Below are positions 5,840 through 8,481 of a DNA stretch of 8,481 nucleotides, in pieces (positions within the stretch are counted from its first letter, which is position 1; every line of letters begins with the position of its first letter). The position numbers and the translations under genes were made by a program. The DNA is taken from assembly GCA_021815835.1 (NCBI GenBank), contig JAKAZN010000053.1:1-8481 (forward strand). Reading direction: 5' to 3'. The DNA is from Pseudomonadota bacterium (GTDB lineage: Bacteria; Pseudomonadota; Alphaproteobacteria; Acetobacterales; Acetobacteraceae). The notes beneath the pieces were generated by a model, which was not told the origin of the DNA, searched no databases, and saw only the letters and a program-made list of their open reading frames with translations.

Positions 5840-7552
5840 CTATCCCACCCCGAGCAAGGCGCCGGCGGCGGCCCGCGCCGCCTCGGTGACGGTCTCCCCG
5901 GCCAGCATCCGCGCGATCTCCTCGCGCCGCGCGGGCGGGTCCAGGGCGTCCACCCGGGTCGCGGCGCGGCCGGCGGCCAGGGTCTTTGCCACCAGCAGAT
6001 GCGCCGCGCCGCGGGCGGCGACCTGCGGACTATGGGTGACCACCAGCACCTGCAGGCCGGCGGCGACGCGCGCCAGCCGTTCCCCCACCGCCGCGGCGGT
6101 AGCCCCGCCGATGCCGGAATCGACCTCGTCGAAGATCAAGGTGGGCACCGGGGAACCGGCGGCGAGCACGACCTTCAGCGCCAGCATCAGCCGCGACAAC
6201 TCCCCGCCCGAGGCGACCCGGCCCAGCGGACCGGGCGGCTGGCCCGGATTCGTCGCGATCAGGAATCGGATCCGGTCGGTCCCCGCGCCGCCCCATTCGC
6301 CCTCGGGCAAGGGCACGATCTCGACATGGAATTTGGCCTTGTCGAGCCGCAGCGGCGGCAATTCCCGGGTGACGGCGCGTTCCAGGCGGCGCGCCGCCTC
6401 GGCCCGCGCGGCCGAAAGCGCTGCGGCGGCCTGCTGATACCCGGCCCGCGCCGCCGCGGCGGCGCGATCGAGCGCGACCAGCTCGTCCGCGCCGGTCCGC
6501 AGGCTGGCCAGTCGGGAGGCGAGCGTGTCGAACAGCGCCGGCAGTTCGGAAACCGGAACGTTATGCTTGCGCGCGGCGGCGCGCAGCGCGAACAGCCGCT
6601 CCTCGGCCTGTTCGAGCCGGCGCGGATCGGCCTCGGCCTCGGCCGCAAGACGGGAAAGCAGGGTTTCCGCTTCCGCCAGCGCCTCCTCCGCGCGTTCCAG
6701 GGCGGCGAGCGCCGGATCGGCCGCGCTCGCCCCGCCGCCGGTGCTTCCGGGCGGCGGCAGCAGTTTCTGCAACGCCCGCGCCGCGGCGCGCAGCGCGGCG
6801 CCGGGACCGCCATTGCGCCGGTCGCGGCCATGATTGCCGGGGCTGAGCTCGGCGGCGGCGGCGGCGACCGCCTCGGCGCGGCGCTCGGCATGCTGCAGGG
6901 CCAGGCGTTCGGCGGCGAGCGCTTCGTCCTCGCCGGCGCGCGGGGCCAGGGTGGCAAGTTCGCCGACCGCGTGTTCCAGCCAGTCGCGATCGCGTTCGGC
7001 GGCGGCGATCGCGGCGCGGGCCGCGTCGCGCGCGGCGGCGGCCTCCCGCCAGGCGCGCCAGGCGGCGGCGGCTGCCTCAAGCAAGGCGGGCTTCACGGCG
7101 AAGGCGTCGAGCAGGGGCAGATGGCTCGCCGGATCGGCCAGCCCCATCTGCTCGTGCTGGCCCTGCACCTCGACCAGCGCCGCGCCGGCGCGGCGGAGCA
7201 GCGCGATGCCCACCGGCTGGTCGTTGACGAAGGCGCGCGAGCGGCCATCGGCGTTCAGCACCCGGCGGAGCACGATGTCCTCCCCGGGTTCCGTCACGAT
7301 GCCGCCCTCGGCGAGGAGGGCGATGACCGGGTGCTCGGCGCGCGGGGCGAAGCAGGCGGCGACGCTGGCCTGGGGCGCGCCGGCGCGGACCAGATCGGCC
7401 TCGGCCCGGGCGCCGAGGGCGAGGCCCAGGCTGTCGAGCAGGATCGACTTGCCGGCCCCGGTCTCGCCGGTCAGCACGGTCAGGCCGGGGCCGAAATTGA
7501 GGTCGAGCCGCTCGATCAGCACCACGTCGCGGATGGCGAGCGCGGTCAGCAC
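5840..7552 (-). CDS. recN: DNA repair protein RecN
   Basis: A 570-residue SMC-like ATPase that acts in double-strand-break repair with RecA in the cytoplasm. The N-terminus LTALAIRDVVLIERLDLNF is characteristic. Walker A is GETGAGKS (29-36), the Q-loop region is EVQGQHEQMGL (128-138), the ABC signature is ASGGELSR (447-454), Walker B is TLIFDEVD (471-478), and the H-loop is VVTHSPQVAA (504-513). Residues about 155-395 form the Ala/Arg/Glu-rich coiled coil, interrupted by a Pro/Gly-rich stretch at 266-280. Length is close to the 550-560 typical of the family. The start is GTG (7552-7550) and no in-frame ATG lies upstream; it follows the bamD stop by 13 bp with no good Shine-Dalgarno, which suggests translational coupling to bamD. 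I see no convincing alphaproteobacterial SOS box (GTTC-N7-GTTC) just upstream. Confidence 0.97.
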   Translation of the reverse strand: MLTALAIRDVVLIERLDLNFGPGLTVLTGETGAGKSILLDSLGLALGARAEADLVRAGAPQASVAACFAPRAEHPVIALLAEGGIVTEPGEDIVLRRVLNADGRSRAFVNDQPVGIALLRRAGAALVEVQGQHEQMGLADPASHLPLLDAFAVKPALLEAAAAAWRAWREAAAARDAARAAIAAAERDRDWLEHAVGELATLAPRAGEDEALAAERLALQHAERRAEAVAAAAAELSPGNHGRDRRNGGPGAALRAAARALQKLLPPPGSTGGGASAADPALAALERAEEALAEAETLLSRLAAEAEADPRRLEQAEERLFALRAAARKHNVPVSELPALFDTLASRLASLRTGADELVALDRAAAAARAGYQQAAAALSAARAEAARRLERAVTRELPPLRLDKAKFHVEIVPLPEGEWGGAGTDRIRFLIATNPGQPPGPLGRVASGGELSRLMLALKVVLAAGSPVPTLIFDEVDSGIGGATAAAVGERLARVAAGLQVLVVTHSPQVAARGAAHLLVAKTLAAGRAATRVDALDPPARREEIARMLAGETVTEAARAAAGALLGVG

Positions 7553-7565
7553 CGGGGCGACGTGC

Positions 7566-8450
7566 CTAGAACAGCCAGCCGAAGGTGCGCCCGAAGAAGC
7601 CCCGCTCCCCCTTGGGCGGCGGCAGGCCCGTCACCAGCTTGTCGTTGTAGAGATCGGCGTAGGTGCTGGCATACCAGGAGCTGCCGGGATAATTGTAGCC
7701 GAGCACGGCGGCGGTCTTCATCGCCTGGTCGCGCATCCCGAGCCGCAGGTAGCACTCCACCAGCCGGTGCAGCGCCTCGGCGGTGTGGTTGGTGGTCTGA
7801 AAATCCTCCACCACGCGCTGGAAGCGGCCGATCGCGGCGGTGTAGAGGTGCTGGTTTTCGTAAAAGATGCCGATCGACATCTCGTGGCCGGCCAGGCGGT
7901 CGCGCGCAAGGTCGATCTTGAGCCTGGCGTCGCGGGCATAGGGCGTGCCGGGGAAGCGGGTGGTCACTTCCTGAAGCGCGGCGATCGCCTTCAAGGTGGT
8001 GTCCTGGTCGCGGCGGATGCCCTCGATCTGCTCGTAATAGCAGAGCGCGCGCAGGTAGTAGGCATAGGCGACGTCGCGGCTGGCGGGATGCAGCTCGATA
8101 TAGCGACCGATGGTCTCAAGCGCGCCGGTGTAGTCGAGCTGGCGATATTTCGTGTAGGCCTGCATGAGCTGCGCTTTCGCGGCCCAGGCCGAGTAGGGGT
8201 AGTTTTCCTCGACCGCGGTGAACTGGTCGGACGCGGACTGGTAGCGTTCGCCGTTCAGCGCCTCGACGCCGTGATTGTACAGGGTATCGACCGAGGCCGG
8301 CGGGATGCCGGGCGCGCCGGCGGGGGCGGCGGGCGTGCCGTGGGAGCACGCGCCAAGCACGGCCAGGAGCGCCAGGGCGGCGAACGCGCGCAGGCGGGGG
8401 GCGCGCACGCAGCAGGCGCGGGGGAGCGGGGGGCGAGGGGAGCGGTGCAT
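7566..8450 (-). CDS. bamD: Outer membrane assembly lipoprotein BamD
   Basis: A 294-residue lipoprotein of the BAM complex, which inserts beta-barrel proteins into the outer membrane; BamD is the essential lipoprotein partner of BamA. A signal peptide with hydrophobic core AFAALALLAVLGA ends at a lipobox LGAC, with lipidated Cys35 followed by Ser, which favours outer-membrane sorting. TPR-like helices follow, with family signatures TLYNHGVEALNGERYQSA (56-73), FTAVEENYPYSAWAAKAQLM (77-96), AYYLRALCYYEQI (130-142) and FPGTPYARDARLKIDLARD (166-184). Length is ordinary for alphaproteobacterial BamD. The ATG at 8450 gives an unusually long 22-residue n-region and has no Shine-Dalgarno; a GTG at 8408 would give a more ordinary 20-residue signal peptide, also without a Shine-Dalgarno. 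The gene heads the minus-strand run here; what precedes it lies outside the window (lpxC is usual). Confidence 0.96.
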   Translation of the reverse strand: MHRSPRPPLPRACCVRAPRLRAFAALALLAVLGACSHGTPAAPAGAPGIPPASVDTLYNHGVEALNGERYQSASDQFTAVEENYPYSAWAAKAQLMQAYTKYRQLDYTGALETIGRYIELHPASRDVAYAYYLRALCYYEQIEGIRRDQDTTLKAIAALQEVTTRFPGTPYARDARLKIDLARDRLAGHEMSIGIFYENQHLYTAAIGRFQRVVEDFQTTNHTAEALHRLVECYLRLGMRDQAMKTAAVLGYNYPGSSWYASTYADLYNDKLVTGLPPPKGERGFFGRTFGWLF

Positions 8451-8459
8451 TGCCGGGGG

Positions 8460-8465
8460 GTTATA
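8460..8465 (-). promoter_or_regulatory. Possible -10 box (TATAAC) upstream of bamD
   Basis: TATAAC on the minus strand matches the sigma-70 -10 consensus in 5 of 6 bases and stands out in very GC-rich sequence. It ends 9 nt before the annotated ATG, so a transcript would begin within a few bases of that codon. The matching -35 region would lie just beyond the window edge and cannot be judged. A chance match or part of the upstream gene is possible. Confidence 0.3.
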
Positions 8466-8481
8466 GCAGCGGGGCGGGGGT

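Noticed and set aside
7553..7572. Possible SOS box before recN (GTTC-N7-GTCG on the minus strand)
   Set aside because: Two of eight conserved bases of the alphaproteobacterial GTTC-N7-GTTC box are wrong, and it overlaps the bamD stop codon, so it is no better than chance.
5759..7921. A 720-codon forward open frame antisense to recN and parts of its neighbours
   Set aside because: It crosses three real minus-strand genes, has low-complexity Arg/Gly/Ala composition and no motifs. Long antisense frames are expected at this GC content.

Overview
The window is uniformly GC-rich (roughly 70% by eye, GC-rich third codon positions throughout) and looks like the chromosome of an alphaproteobacterium, most likely of the Rhodospirillales/Acetobacteraceae type. 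Three things support this: a DUF3126 protein (a small family I know only from Alphaproteobacteria), a bamD-recN pair of the kind found in the alphaproteobacterial lpxC-bamD-recN-ligA neighbourhood, and the style of the catabolic genes. The species cannot be fixed from the sequence alone.

Layout, left to right. Positions 1-167 are unassigned; all three forward frames are open there. A small DUF3126 gene (168-428) is the only forward-strand gene. It converges, with a 14-bp gap, on a six-gene minus-strand run that fills the rest of the window. Read in the direction of transcription (right to left) the run is: bamD (outer-membrane assembly lipoprotein), recN (SMC-like repair ATPase), a membrane-anchored J-domain protein with a large predicted periplasmic part, a solute-binding-protein-like NMT1/THI5-type protein with no visible signal peptide, an alpha/beta hydrolase, and a molybdenum-hydroxylase large subunit of the CoxL form II type. 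The gaps between these genes are 13, 38, 16, 35 and 37 bp, so the run could be one long transcript.

The run has two halves. bamD and recN are housekeeping genes (envelope assembly and DNA repair) that are often neighbours in this class. The last three look like an accessory catabolic module: a binding protein, a hydrolase and a hydroxylase subunit, but without the transporter permease/ATPase and without the FAD and 2Fe-2S subunits such proteins usually need. The J-domain gene sits at the boundary, where ligA would be expected. Candidate regulatory features are a strong Shine-Dalgarno in an AT-rich spacer before the hydrolase, a TATAAC box close to the annotated bamD start, and two hairpins at the convergent junction. 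There are no RNA genes, mobile elements, CRISPR arrays or long repeats that I can see. I found no clear previously undescribed multi-gene system; the J-domain protein and the orphan catabolic trio are the parts most worth a second look.
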